From NCBI RefSeq assembly GCF_003984645.1, contig NZ_RWKI01000016.1:1-64000 (forward strand): a stretch of DNA of 64,000 bases, in the 5' to 3' direction. Source of the DNA: Variovorax sp. MHTC-1 (GTDB lineage Bacteria; Pseudomonadota; Gammaproteobacteria; Burkholderiales; Burkholderiaceae_C). Made by a program: the position numbers and the translations under genes. Every line of letters starts with the position of its first letter. Position 1 is the first letter of the stretch. Below, one piece after another: positions 26,700 through 35,193 of the stretch. The notes below the pieces were generated by a model. The model was not told the DNA's origin. It did not search any database and worked only from the letters and a program-made list of their open reading frames with translations.

Positions 26700-27461
26700 T
26701 CAACGTCCCTTGTAGACCGGCGGGCGCTTTTCCAGGAAGGCCTGGCGCGCTTCCTTGGCGTCCTCGGTCTTGGACAGCGCCATGGTGATGTTCTGCTCGA
26801 AGCGGTAGCCGTCGCGCTGCGGCATCAGGTCCATCATGTTGGCGGCCTGCTTGGCGTAGGCCAGCGCGAGCGGGCTCTTGGATGCCATCTCCTGCGCCAG
26901 GCGCAGGGCCGCGGGCAGCAGCTGGTCCGGCGGCAGCACTTCGTCCAGCACGCCCCGGCGGTACAACTCGGCGGCGGGCACGCGCATGCCGGTGAAGAAC
27001 ATGCGACGCGTGAAGGATCGGCCGAACATGGTCCGCAGCATCGACACCCCACCGGCCAGTCCGACGTTGATCTCCGGCATCGCGAAGCTCGCGTCCTCGG
27101 AGGCCAGGAAGATGTCGCAGGCGGCCATCAGGCCGAAGCCGGCGCCCAAGGCCGGACCATTGACGGCGGCGATCACTGGCTTGGCGCACTCGCGGATCGC
27201 GTTGCCGGTCTCCCGCGTCAGGCGGTTGTGGCCCAGGAAGTCGCCGGGCTTGTCGGCGTCGGGGCGATCCTTCAGGTCGGCGCCGGAGCAGAAATACTTG
27301 CCCGTGCCGGTGAGGATGGCGACGCGGATGTCGGCGCGTTCGGAGACCTCGTCGAACACATCGATCAGGCGCTGCCGCGTCGCGCGGTCCAGTGCGTTGA
27401 CCGGCGGCTTGTCGAGCCGCACGACGGCGACGTACTCGGAAACTTCAAGGCTGACGTTCAT
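26700..27461 (-). CDS. Enoyl-CoA hydratase/isomerase (crotonase) family protein
   Basis: A 253-residue crotonase-fold protein with the oxyanion-hole segments YFCSGADLKD and NGPALGAGFGLMAACD. The first catalytic glutamate of classical hydratases (Glu144 of the rat enzyme) is a glycine here (GAGFG), while the second is kept in MPEINVGL. It may therefore be an isomerase, hydrolase or C-C lyase rather than a plain hydratase. It lies 3 bp upstream of the ADP-forming ligase gene and overlaps the preceding dehydrogenase by four bases. Confidence 0.85.
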   Translation of the reverse strand: MNVSLEVSEYVAVVRLDKPPVNALDRATRQRLIDVFDEVSERADIRVAILTGTGKYFCSGADLKDRPDADKPGDFLGHNRLTRETGNAIRECAKPVIAAVNGPALGAGFGLMAACDIFLASEDASFAMPEINVGLAGGVSMLRTMFGRSFTRRMFFTGMRVPAAELYRRGVLDEVLPPDQLLPAALRLAQEMASKSPLALAYAKQAANMMDLMPQRDGYRFEQNITMALSKTEDAKEARQAFLEKRPPVYKGR

Positions 27462-28597
27462 GGCGAACTCCTGGAAAGGTGGGTTGCGGCGCGAGTCGGC
27501 GACTCGTCCGCCGGGGCATCGGGGTCTTGCGGCGCGAGCAGCCGCGCCGCGTGGGTGAGGCGGTCGCCGTAGCGGAATTCGGAGGCCAGCAGGCGCTGGG
27601 CCAGGCGCGTGGCCAGGACCTCCTCGCTCACGCCCATGCCGCCATGCATCTGGATCGCGCTTTCCGCGCAAGCCCTTGCGCTGTCCGCCAGCGCCACCTT
27701 CATCAGGCGCAGCGTGCGGCGCAGGCCGGCCGCGCCGCTCTCGTATTCCCGGAAGGCGTGCATCAGCAGGCCCTTGGCGCCGAGGTAGCGCACGTACATG
27801 TCGGCCGTGCGGTGCCTGAGCACCTGGAAGGACGACAGCGTCACGCCGAACTGGCGCCGCTCCTTCAGGTGGTCCACGGTCTGCTGGATCAGCGCGGCCA
27901 GCGCGGCCACGGTGTCCGCCGCCGTCAGCAGGAGGGCCGCGTTGTCGGCCTGGACCAGCGCGCGCTGCGCCTCGGCGCCGCGCGCCATGCAGGCCAGCGC
28001 CGGCACTGTCAGCTGCTCCAGCCGGAAGTCGGCGCCGCGCCGCCCTTCCATCGTGCGGTAGCTCGTCGCGGGCGCGGGGATGCGCTCCCTGTCGACCAGG
28101 AAGATCGCCGCCTCGCCCGTGCCCTGCAGCACCGCGGGCACCAGATAGTGCGTGGCCTCCAGCGACACATCGACGCCCTGGACCGCCCCGGTCAGCTCGT
28201 AGCCGATGTCCAGCTGCTTCGCCTGCACCGCGATGTCGTCCAGCGATGCGGACAGCGCGGTCAGCGGCGCGATCTTCGCGCTGCCCTCGCACACGGCTTC
28301 CAGCCAGCGCGCGGCGGTTTCGGGCGCCGCGGCCTGCAGCAAGATGGGTGCGACGGCACAGGTCTCCACCACCGGCAAGTGCAGCCCGTGCGTGGCGAGG
28401 CCCTCGACGACGGAGCCAAGGTCGGCCAGCGTGCCGCCGACGCCGCCGGACTCTTCGGGCACGACCGTGCAGGCCCAGCCCATTTCACGGATCGGATCGG
28501 CATCGGTGAAGTTCTGCGTCGCGGCATGGTCCTGCGCGAAGCGGTCGGCCGCATCGAGCAGCATGCCGGGAAACAATGGCGTGAATGACATGGACAC
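27458..28597 (-). CDS. Acyl-CoA dehydrogenase, non-canonical subunit
   Basis: A 379-residue protein with acyl-CoA dehydrogenase fold: N-terminal PEESGGVGG, a middle beta domain and C-terminal QFGVTLSSFQVLRHRTADMY and MHGGMGVSEE. The flavin-side SEPxAGSD motif and the catalytic YEGT Glu are both absent. Such divergent members usually pair with a second dehydrogenase to form an alpha2beta2 enzyme, as in steroid side-chain degradation. GTG at 28597 has GGGAG eight bases upstream; an ATG at 28591 is the alternative. The partner gene ends 3 bp upstream. Confidence 0.85.
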   Translation of the reverse strand: MSMSFTPLFPGMLLDAADRFAQDHAATQNFTDADPIREMGWACTVVPEESGGVGGTLADLGSVVEGLATHGLHLPVVETCAVAPILLQAAAPETAARWLEAVCEGSAKIAPLTALSASLDDIAVQAKQLDIGYELTGAVQGVDVSLEATHYLVPAVLQGTGEAAIFLVDRERIPAPATSYRTMEGRRGADFRLEQLTVPALACMARGAEAQRALVQADNAALLLTAADTVAALAALIQQTVDHLKERRQFGVTLSSFQVLRHRTADMYVRYLGAKGLLMHAFREYESGAAGLRRTLRLMKVALADSARACAESAIQMHGGMGVSEEVLATRLAQRLLASEFRYGDRLTHAARLLAPQDPDAPADESPTRAATHLSRSSP

Positions 28598-28600
28598 TTT

Positions 28601-29788
28601 TCAGGCTCCCAGCAATTCGTTGGCGACGACATTGCGCTGCACTTCGGAGGTGCCGCCCGCAATCGTTCTCGCCCTCGTGAACATGTAGTTCTGCACCCAG
28701 GTCGCGCCGGGCTCGCCCTCGCCGTCATCGGCGAGAAAGCGGTGGGCCGCCTCTGGTCCGACCGCATCGAGCGCGATGGAGGTCAGGCGCTGGGCGACGT
28801 CGCTGCACAGCAGCTTGATCACCGAAGGCTGCACGCCGAGCGGACGCTGGTGCTTCAGGTCATCCGTCGCGTTGGCCAGGATGACGCGCGCACCCTTGAC
28901 GTCGGCTTCGGCCAGCAACAGCCTGTAGCGCAGGCTGCTGAAATCTCGGCGGCCGACGACCGCCTTCGCAGCCTCTTCCACCACGCGCGTGACTTGCCGG
29001 CGCACCAGTTCCAGCCGCGCGACATTCGCCGGCGGCAGGCGCTCTCGTTCCAGCAGGTACTTGGCGCAGGTCCAGCCTTTGCCGACCTCGCCGATCAGGT
29101 TGGCGGCGGGCACACGCACCTCGTCGAAGAACACCTCGTTCAGATGGTGCCAGCCGTCGATGGTGCGGATGGGGCGCACCGTGATGCCCTTGCTGTCCAT
29201 CGGCACCAGGATCAGCGAGATGCCGTCCTGCTTCTTCGCCTCCTTCGAGGTGCGCACCAGCATGTAGATCATGTTGGCTTCGTGCGCGTGCGAGGTCCAG
29301 ATCTTCTGGCCGTTGATCACGTAGTCGGCGCCGTCCAGCCGCGCGCTGGTGCTGAGCGACGCGAGGTCCGAGCCCGAGCCCGGCTCCGAGTAGCCCTGGC
29401 ACCACCAGTCGGAGCCATCCAGGATGCGCGGCAGGAAGCGCGCCTTCTGCTCGGCGGTGCCGAAGCGGATGATGACGGGGCCGATGTGACCCAGACCGTG
29501 GTGGTACAGCGGCGGGCAATCGGCCTCGGCCATCACTTCCTCGAAGATCAACCTCTGCTGGATGTCCCAGCCGGTGCCGCCGTGCTCGCGCGGCCAGCTG
29601 GGCGCGCCCCAGCCCTTCTCATGGAGGATCTTCTGCCACCCCAGGTATTCGCGCTTGGTGACCTTCTGGCCCGCGGCGACCACGGCGCGGATCTCCGGCG
29701 GGCAGGCGCTGCGGGCGAAGTCCTCCAGCTCGCGGCGGAACGCGGCGTAAGCATCCGCCTCGCCATCGGCGATTTCGGTGTTCGACAT
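28601..29788 (-). CDS. Acyl-CoA dehydrogenase, flavin-binding subunit
   Basis: The 395-residue protein has the flavin-contacting motif QGYSEPGSGSDLAS and NGQKIWTSHAHEA, and the C-terminal TRARTIAGGTSEVQRN. The position of the usual catalytic Glu (YEGT) is occupied by Gly (IAGGT), as in one subunit of two-component acyl-CoA dehydrogenases. With the neighbouring 27458-28597 protein it probably forms a heteromer. It is the third gene of the operon, 20 bp after the flavin reductase gene. Confidence 0.9.
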   Translation of the reverse strand: MSNTEIADGEADAYAAFRRELEDFARSACPPEIRAVVAAGQKVTKREYLGWQKILHEKGWGAPSWPREHGGTGWDIQQRLIFEEVMAEADCPPLYHHGLGHIGPVIIRFGTAEQKARFLPRILDGSDWWCQGYSEPGSGSDLASLSTSARLDGADYVINGQKIWTSHAHEANMIYMLVRTSKEAKKQDGISLILVPMDSKGITVRPIRTIDGWHHLNEVFFDEVRVPAANLIGEVGKGWTCAKYLLERERLPPANVARLELVRRQVTRVVEEAAKAVVGRRDFSSLRYRLLLAEADVKGARVILANATDDLKHQRPLGVQPSVIKLLCSDVAQRLTSIALDAVGPEAAHRFLADDGEGEPGATWVQNYMFTRARTIAGGTSEVQRNVVANELLGA

Positions 29789-29808
29789 GTTGTCTCCAGT
29801 CCTGTTGT

Positions 29809-30771
29809 CTATTGGCCGCCGGGCTCGGCGGCCGCGTCGCCGCCCGTGCGCAGCTTCGTGATCAGTTCGTCCAGGGCGGCAGCGGCCCCGTCCGCGTCAC
29901 GCCGGCGAAGGCAGAGCACGACCTTGCGCCGAAGCGGAAACAAGTCCGGCCGCGGCCGCATCCGGATGACGTGCGTCATCCGTTCGCGCAGGATGGTGGT
30001 CATCGTCTGCGCCATCAGCGTGAGGGCCTCGTTGTGGCCGGCGGCCGCGATGGCGGAGAAGAAGCGGCTTGCCGACTCGATGCGCTGGTCGAGCGATTCC
30101 GTGGCCTGATGTCGCTCGATGCCGTCGACGGCGGCCTCGATCGCATCGATCTCGCCTTCGGCGGCTCGCTCGCACGCCAGCCGCAGCAGCGTCCCATACA
30201 GCGTGCGGTAGGCTTCATCGAGATCGGCCGAGCCGAGCCGGCCCTGGATCACCAGCGTGCGAAGCGACTCGGCCAGCATCATGTAGGCGCCCTTGTAGAA
30301 CACCAGCGCCTGGTCGGCGGGGCCTCCGCTCATGTGCTTCACTTCTCCGATGAAGACGTCGTGATCGCCGGCCTCATGACGGGCGTGGACGCTGCACTCG
30401 AAGCTGGCGAGGCAGTCTTCGATGACCGGCATCCCGAGAGGCCCCGAGCGCCAGGCCACGCCTTCGAACTTGTCCGCGATCTTGCTCGAGGCGAAGCGAC
30501 TCGACAGCGCATCCTGGCGCTCGGACAGGATGTTGATGGCGAACGCATCGGCTTCGGCGAACGCGCCCAGCAAGCTGCTTGCCTTGCGCAGGCTGAACAG
30601 CACCAGCGGCGGCTCCAGCGATACCGAGCTGAAGGAATTGCAGGTCAGGCCTGCGGGCTGTCCGTCGGCGGTACGCGTCGTGATGATGGCCACGCCCGTC
30701 GGAAAGCAGCCGAGCAGCTGTCGAAACAGCGTCGGTTCGATGGCATCGCGGTGCAAGGTCGTGCTGGTCAT
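29809..30771 (-). CDS. Flavin reductase fused to an FCD-like domain
   Basis: The first ~165 residues are a flavin reductase-like FMN-binding domain (FPTGVAIITTRTADGQPAGLT is split here by the usual opening FRQLLGCFPTGVAI, then FSSVSLEPPLVLFSL and FAINILSERQ). The remaining ~150 residues are helical and resemble the FCD ligand domain of GntR-type regulators, with a segment SRFFSAIAAAGHNEALTLM matching the FCD core and a tail ALDELITKL. No helix-turn-helix is present. Flavin reductases of two-component monooxygenases are normally about 170 residues, so this is about twice that length. It should supply reduced flavin to the LLM enzyme encoded 18 bp upstream; the extra domain may bind substrate and tune activity. 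Confidence 0.85.
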   Translation of the reverse strand: MTSTTLHRDAIEPTLFRQLLGCFPTGVAIITTRTADGQPAGLTCNSFSSVSLEPPLVLFSLRKASSLLGAFAEADAFAINILSERQDALSSRFASSKIADKFEGVAWRSGPLGMPVIEDCLASFECSVHARHEAGDHDVFIGEVKHMSGGPADQALVFYKGAYMMLAESLRTLVIQGRLGSADLDEAYRTLYGTLLRLACERAAEGEIDAIEAAVDGIERHQATESLDQRIESASRFFSAIAAAGHNEALTLMAQTMTTILRERMTHVIRMRPRPDLFPLRRKVVLCLRRRDADGAAAALDELITKLRTGGDAAAEPGGQ

Positions 30772-30789
30772 GGCGTATACCTGCGCGCC

Positions 30790-31881
30790 TCAGGCGGCGG
30801 CGACCTCGGTGGCCGGCTTGGCCACGTGCGGCGGGTCGTTGGCAATCTCGCGCTGCACGGCGGGCATGATGACCTTGGCCCACAGCTCCAGGTGCTTCAG
30901 CATCGTGGGGTGGTCGAAGTCACCCATCTGCGTCTGGAAACAGTAGTGCACGGGCTTGATGGCGCGGATCTCGCGCACCACCCGCTCGATCACCGTGTCC
31001 ACCGAGCCCACGGGCAACAGGGCACGCATCTCGTCCAGGGTCGGCTCCCCTTCCACCATCGTCTCGGCCACCTGGTAGTCCTCGCCGATCTGCGCCGTGC
31101 GGCGCTTCAGGCTGAGCGCCACGCGACGCTGGTAGCGGGCGCAATCGAGGTAGCGATCCACTTCGGCCTTGTTCTCGCTGGCGTAGGCCGCGCGCAGCAC
31201 GCCGACCGGCACCTGGGCCGGGTTCTTGCCTTCACCCACAGCCACCTTGTCGATCAGGGCGCGGGTGGCCTGCAGCTTCTCCACGCCGCCGTCGCCGCCG
31301 GAGACGAACACGTGGTGGCCGCCACGCACGGCGCGGGCCAGGAAGGTCGGGTCCACGCTGGTCACCCACAACGGCGGCATCGGCTGCTGCACTGCGCGCT
31401 GGCTGATCGCACTCTCGGGCTGCTGGTAGAACTGGCCGTCGTAGGCGAACTTCGGCTCCTTCAGGCCGAGCTCCAGCATGTCCAGCATCTCCAGCGTGCG
31501 CTGCTTGGAGGTCTCCAGCGAAACGCCGAAGCGCTCGAACTCGAAGTGCTGGTAGCCGGAGCCGATGCCCAGGTTCAGGCGGCCGTCGGACAGCTGGTCC
31601 ACCATCGCGACGTCGGCGATCAGGCGGGCCGGGGTGTACAGCGGTGCGACGACAATGCCGGTGCCCAGGCGAATGTTGCGGGTGACGGCGGCGCAGTGCG
31701 CGATCATCGTGAGCGGCGACGAGCACATGCCGTAGTTGCTGAAATGATGTTCCGCGAACCAGGCGCCGCCGAAGCCCAGTTCGTCCGCCAGCCGCGTCTG
31801 CTCCACGGCATCGCGCAGGATCTGGTGGGAGGTCTTATGTTTGTTTCGCTGCTGCATCAGAATGAAGATTCCGAAATCCAT
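30790..31881 (-). CDS. LLM class flavin-dependent monooxygenase
   Basis: A 363-residue luciferase-like TIM-barrel protein: MDFGIFILMQQRNKHKT start, AWFAEHHFSNYGM with the typical EHH, the segment LGTGIVVAPLYTPARLIADV and LNLGIGSGYQHFEFERFG. Such enzymes use reduced FMN from a partner reductase to oxygenate substrates, including Baeyer-Villiger reactions on cyclic ketones and hydroxylations. It is the first gene of the ten-gene minus-strand operon and divergent from a LysR gene about 100 bp away. Confidence 0.92.
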   Translation of the reverse strand: MDFGIFILMQQRNKHKTSHQILRDAVEQTRLADELGFGGAWFAEHHFSNYGMCSSPLTMIAHCAAVTRNIRLGTGIVVAPLYTPARLIADVAMVDQLSDGRLNLGIGSGYQHFEFERFGVSLETSKQRTLEMLDMLELGLKEPKFAYDGQFYQQPESAISQRAVQQPMPPLWVTSVDPTFLARAVRGGHHVFVSGGDGGVEKLQATRALIDKVAVGEGKNPAQVPVGVLRAAYASENKAEVDRYLDCARYQRRVALSLKRRTAQIGEDYQVAETMVEGEPTLDEMRALLPVGSVDTVIERVVREIRAIKPVHYCFQTQMGDFDHPTMLKHLELWAKVIMPAVQREIANDPPHVAKPATEVAAA

Positions 31882-31981
31882 GACGAGGCTCCTGGTTGGC
31901 TTTGGTTGCGTGGAGCGATCTTAGGAACGGGGTGCCTGCCCTGCGCACCACGCCGCGCACACCTTCTTTGCGGTTTCTGAA

Positions 31982-32893
31982 ATGAAGGCCCTCGACTCGC
32001 TGCGAATCTTCGTGACCACCTTGAGGAAGGGAAGCCTCTCGGCGGCGGCGCGCAGCCTCAGTCTTTCCCCTGCCACCATCTCGCGCCGCATCAGCGCGCT
32101 GGAGGAAGAGTTGGGCGTGCAACTGGTGGACCGCACCAGCCGCAAGCTCAAGGTCACCGAGGCGGGACAGGCCTTCCTGACGCGCGCGGAGGTGGTGCTG
32201 GAGGCGATGGCGGAGGCGGAAGAAGCCGCGCGCAGCTCGAAGCTCCTCCCCGAGGGGCGGCTGCGCATCCACTCGCGCACGCAGATCGGCCTGCGCGTGA
32301 TCGCGCCGCTGCTGCCGCGCTTCGCCGAGCGCCATCCGGACATCCAGCTGGAGATGGAACTTTCCGAACACCCGGTGAACCTGGTGGAGCAGGATTTCGA
32401 CATCGACATCCGCACCGGGGAGTCGCACGATTCGAGCTTCGTGATCAAGCGGCTGCTCAGCAGCGACGAAGTGCTGGTGGCCAGCCCCTCCTTCATGAAG
32501 GTCTACAAGCGGATCCGGCATCCGCGCGACCTGCCGGAGGTTCGATGCCTCACGTACCGACGCGAGCATGAGGCCACCACCTGGAAGTACATCGACGAAC
32601 AGGGAGAGCAGCAGGAGCTGGTGATCCGGGGGGTGCTCAGTTCGAACAACGGCGAGCTGCTGCGGCTGGCCGCCATCGGCGGCATGGGCATTGCGCTGCT
32701 GTCGGAGCCCACGGTGCGCAGTTGCATCCAGGACGGCTCGCTGGTGCGGCTCCTGCCCGACTACCGGTTCGCAGTGCGCGGGTTCTCCAACGGGATCTAC
32801 GCGGTGTTCCGCCAGAGCCGCGCGCTGCCCTTGAAGGTGCGCGCTTTCGTCGACTTCATCGCCGAGGCGCTGCGCGAAGGCGATGCCGCCTGA
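31982..32893 (+). CDS. LysR family transcriptional regulator
   Basis: A 303-residue LysR protein with N-terminal winged helix-turn-helix (SLRIFVTTLRKGSLSAAARS, then TISRRISALEEELGVQL) and a periplasmic-binding-protein-like effector domain. It belongs to the group with ERHPDIQLEMELS in the effector domain. Divergence from the LLM-led operon with a 100-bp gap is the classical layout for regulation of that operon. It may also control the lactonase and CoA transferase genes on its right. Confidence 0.92.
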   Translation: MKALDSLRIFVTTLRKGSLSAAARSLSLSPATISRRISALEEELGVQLVDRTSRKLKVTEAGQAFLTRAEVVLEAMAEAEEAARSSKLLPEGRLRIHSRTQIGLRVIAPLLPRFAERHPDIQLEMELSEHPVNLVEQDFDIDIRTGESHDSSFVIKRLLSSDEVLVASPSFMKVYKRIRHPRDLPEVRCLTYRREHEATTWKYIDEQGEQQELVIRGVLSSNNGELLRLAAIGGMGIALLSEPTVRSCIQDGSLVRLLPDYRFAVRGFSNGIYAVFRQSRALPLKVRAFVDFIAEALREGDAA

Positions 32894-32901
32894 GGCCGGC
32901 C

Positions 32902-33783
32902 TCAGTCCGCGAAGCGGTGCGCCGGCATTCCGGCGGCCGGCATCCCGCTGAGCGCGAACAGGCCGCCATCCTGCGGCCGGAGGCCCGCGAGATGCGTGCT
33001 CCTGGAGATCGACGTGACATAGGCCACTTCGAACTGCGGTCCGCCGAAGCAGAGGCTGGTCGGATGGGTGGCCGGCAGTTCCACCATTCGGTCGAGCCGT
33101 CCGTCGGGCGCGAAGCGGGCGATCTTTCCGATCCGGGTCAGCACGGTCCAGAGGAAGCCCTGGGCGTCCACGGTCGCGCCGTCGGGGCCGGAGCCGTAAT
33201 CCTCGGTCTGCACGAAGACGCGCTGCCTGGACAACGGCCCTTCCGGCGCGTAGTCATAGGCCCAGATCGTGCGGACCGCGCTGTCGGCCACGTAGAGCGT
33301 GCGGCCGTCGAGGCTGAAGCAGGGACCGTTGGTCAACCCGAATGCATCCGCAATGCGCTCCACAGAGCAGTCGGGCCGCAGCCGATACAGGCCGCCGAGG
33401 ACAGCGTCGCCCGGCTGGCGGTTGATGTGCATGGTGCCGGCGATGAAGTTGCCCCAGGGGTCGCATTTGCCGTCGTTGAGGCGCACGTCCGGGTGATCGA
33501 TGTCGATGCGGGCCAGGATCTCCAGCTTGCGCGAGGCGAAGTCGTAGCGGGCGAAGCAGTTCTTCAGCGCCGCGACCACCGAGCCGCTTTCGCAAGGCGC
33601 GATCGAGCCGACCGGCGCGGGCAGGCCGTGTTGCTCGGCCTCCCCGGCGGCAGGCCACAGCCGCCGTAGCGTTCCCGCCAGCGAGTCGATCCAGCACACG
33701 GAATGCGTGCGCGCATGCCAGCATGGGCTTTCGCCGAGCAGGTCCTTCGTCTCGCCGATCCTTCGAATCTCCACGGTCGTCAT
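32902..33783 (-). CDS. SMP-30/gluconolactonase family lactonase
   Basis: A 293-residue six-bladed beta-propeller protein with the family motifs LGESPCWH, LNDGKCDPWGNFIAGTMH, TNGPCFSLDGRTLYVADS and YGSGPDGATVDAQGFLW. The metal-binding Glu, Asn and Asp positions are kept. It should hydrolyse a lactone. A lactone is the product expected from a Baeyer-Villiger reaction by the LLM monooxygenase encoded next door, so it may open that ring. The gene is convergent with the LysR gene and divergent from the CoA transferase. Confidence 0.9.
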   Translation of the reverse strand: MTTVEIRRIGETKDLLGESPCWHARTHSVCWIDSLAGTLRRLWPAAGEAEQHGLPAPVGSIAPCESGSVVAALKNCFARYDFASRKLEILARIDIDHPDVRLNDGKCDPWGNFIAGTMHINRQPGDAVLGGLYRLRPDCSVERIADAFGLTNGPCFSLDGRTLYVADSAVRTIWAYDYAPEGPLSRQRVFVQTEDYGSGPDGATVDAQGFLWTVLTRIGKIARFAPDGRLDRMVELPATHPTSLCFGGPQFEVAYVTSISRSTHLAGLRPQDGGLFALSGMPAAGMPAHRFAD

Positions 33784-33829
33784 GGGCTCGAAGTTTGGCG
33801 GCGATCCGGCGCCGCCGATGGCGCGCCCT

Positions 33830-33844
33830 GCAAAGCAGCTTTGC
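33830..33844. promoter_or_regulatory. Perfect 15-bp palindrome, copy 1 of a shared site
   Basis: GCAAAGCAGCTTTGC is a perfect inverted repeat in the 107-bp divergent region between the lactonase and CoA transferase genes. Its core CAAAGCAGCTTT recurs at 35194-35205 upstream of the Bug receptor gene, and TTCCTGC-like sequence follows both copies. It is a candidate binding site for one shared regulator. Confidence 0.5.
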
Positions 33845-33890
33845 GCTTCCTGCGTTCCCGTGCTCCCGCCCGGCTCCTAGAGTGACCCGG

Positions 33891-35135
33891 ATGAACGAAC
33901 GAGCCGCTCCTCCCCCGCCCCTGCAGGGCATCCGCGTTATCGAACTCGGCAATTACATCGCGGGCCCCGGCACCGCGATGACGCTGGGCGACCTCGGCGC
34001 GGAGGTGGTCAAGGTCGAATCGCTGGAAGGCGACATGGCGCGCCACACGGGCCACTTCGGCCACGCCATGCTGCGCGCCTACAACCGCAGCAAGAAGTCG
34101 ATTGCCCTGGATTTGCGCAATCCGCGCGGGGTGGAGATCGCGCGGCGCCTGATCGCGCATGCCGACGTGGTGGTGCAGAACCTGCGGCCTGGGGCTGCCG
34201 AGGCACTTGGACTGGGCGCCGATGCGTTGCGCGAAGGACAGCCGGGACTGGTCTACGTCTCGATCAGCGGCTTCCCCGCGAGCGCGCCTTCGCGCGACCG
34301 GCCCGGCTACGACATCGCGGCGCAGGCGGAAAGCGGCCTGATGTCGGTGACCGGCGAGCCGCAGGGCCTGCCGCAGAAGGTGGGCGCCACCATCATCGAC
34401 ACGGCCACCGTGCAGGTGGCGGCCCAGGCCATCCTCGCCGCGCTGTTCCGCCGCGTGCGCACCGGCATCGGCGAAACCATCCGCATCTCGCTGCTGGAAG
34501 TGGCGCTGAACCTGCAGCTGCCGAACTGGAGCGACTACCTGGCGCGCGGCGTCGAGCCCACCCGCAGCGGCGACGGCCAGCCGCTGAGCGCCCCGGCAGC
34601 AGACATCTTTCGCACCCGCGACGGCATGGTCGTCGTCTCCGCCTACGTGCAGGCGCACTGGGTGCGCCTGTGCGAGACCATCGGCTGCCCCGAGCTGGCG
34701 ACCGACCCACGCTTCCTCACCAACGAGCTGCGGGTCGCGAACCGGCCGGCCATGAAGGAGGCCGTGAGCGAACGGCTTTCGCGCTACGGCACGCGCGAGT
34801 GCGTCGACCTGCTCACTCGCAACAGCATCGTGGTGGGTGTCGTGCGCAGCTACAGCGATGCCCTTGCAGGCGAAGACTTCCGGGCCAGCAGCATGGTCAT
34901 CGAGGCTGCGCCGAACGGCGATCGCCCCGGTTATCGCAGCTTCGGCCTGCCCTACGAGCTGTGCGACACGCCGCGCCGCCAGACCCAGGCCGCACCGGCC
35001 CACGGCGCGCACACCGAGGAATTGCTGCGGGAGGCGGGGTTGAGCCATGCCGAGATCGCGGCGCTGCGCGAGGCAGGCGTCGTGAAGGCCGATCAGTCCG
35101 CCCGCGTCCCCGGAACGGTGGATGTCATTCGTTGA
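33891..35135 (+). CDS. Class III (CaiB/BaiF) CoA transferase
   Basis: The 414-residue protein has the class III CoA-transferase opening GIRVIELGNYIAGPG, LGDLGAEVVKVE, the DLRNPRG segment and RPGYDIAAQAESGLMS, which should hold the catalytic aspartate. These enzymes move CoA between organic acids. It could activate the pathway's acid with succinyl-CoA or a product CoA ester, adding to the ADP-forming ligase in the neighbouring operon. The ATG at 33891 gives an N-terminus at the family's usual point. Confidence 0.9.
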   Translation: MNERAAPPPPLQGIRVIELGNYIAGPGTAMTLGDLGAEVVKVESLEGDMARHTGHFGHAMLRAYNRSKKSIALDLRNPRGVEIARRLIAHADVVVQNLRPGAAEALGLGADALREGQPGLVYVSISGFPASAPSRDRPGYDIAAQAESGLMSVTGEPQGLPQKVGATIIDTATVQVAAQAILAALFRRVRTGIGETIRISLLEVALNLQLPNWSDYLARGVEPTRSGDGQPLSAPAADIFRTRDGMVVVSAYVQAHWVRLCETIGCPELATDPRFLTNELRVANRPAMKEAVSERLSRYGTRECVDLLTRNSIVVGVVRSYSDALAGEDFRASSMVIEAAPNGDRPGYRSFGLPYELCDTPRRQTQAAPAHGAHTEELLREAGLSHAEIAALREAGVVKADQSARVPGTVDVIR

Positions 35136-35193
35136 AGTGCTCAACGGATCGACGCGGATAGGCCGCGCAGCGCTGCCCCGCGTGCACGACATA

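Noticed and set aside
24564..27572. An open frame of 1,002 codons on the plus strand opposite the acyl-CoA synthetase and crotonase genes
   Set aside because: Antisense to well supported genes, composition-driven and without any recognisable motif.
33723..33890. N-terminal extension of the CoA transferase
   Set aside because: The 56 extra residues overlap the divergent lactonase start and a palindromic regulatory site; family members begin near ATG 33891.
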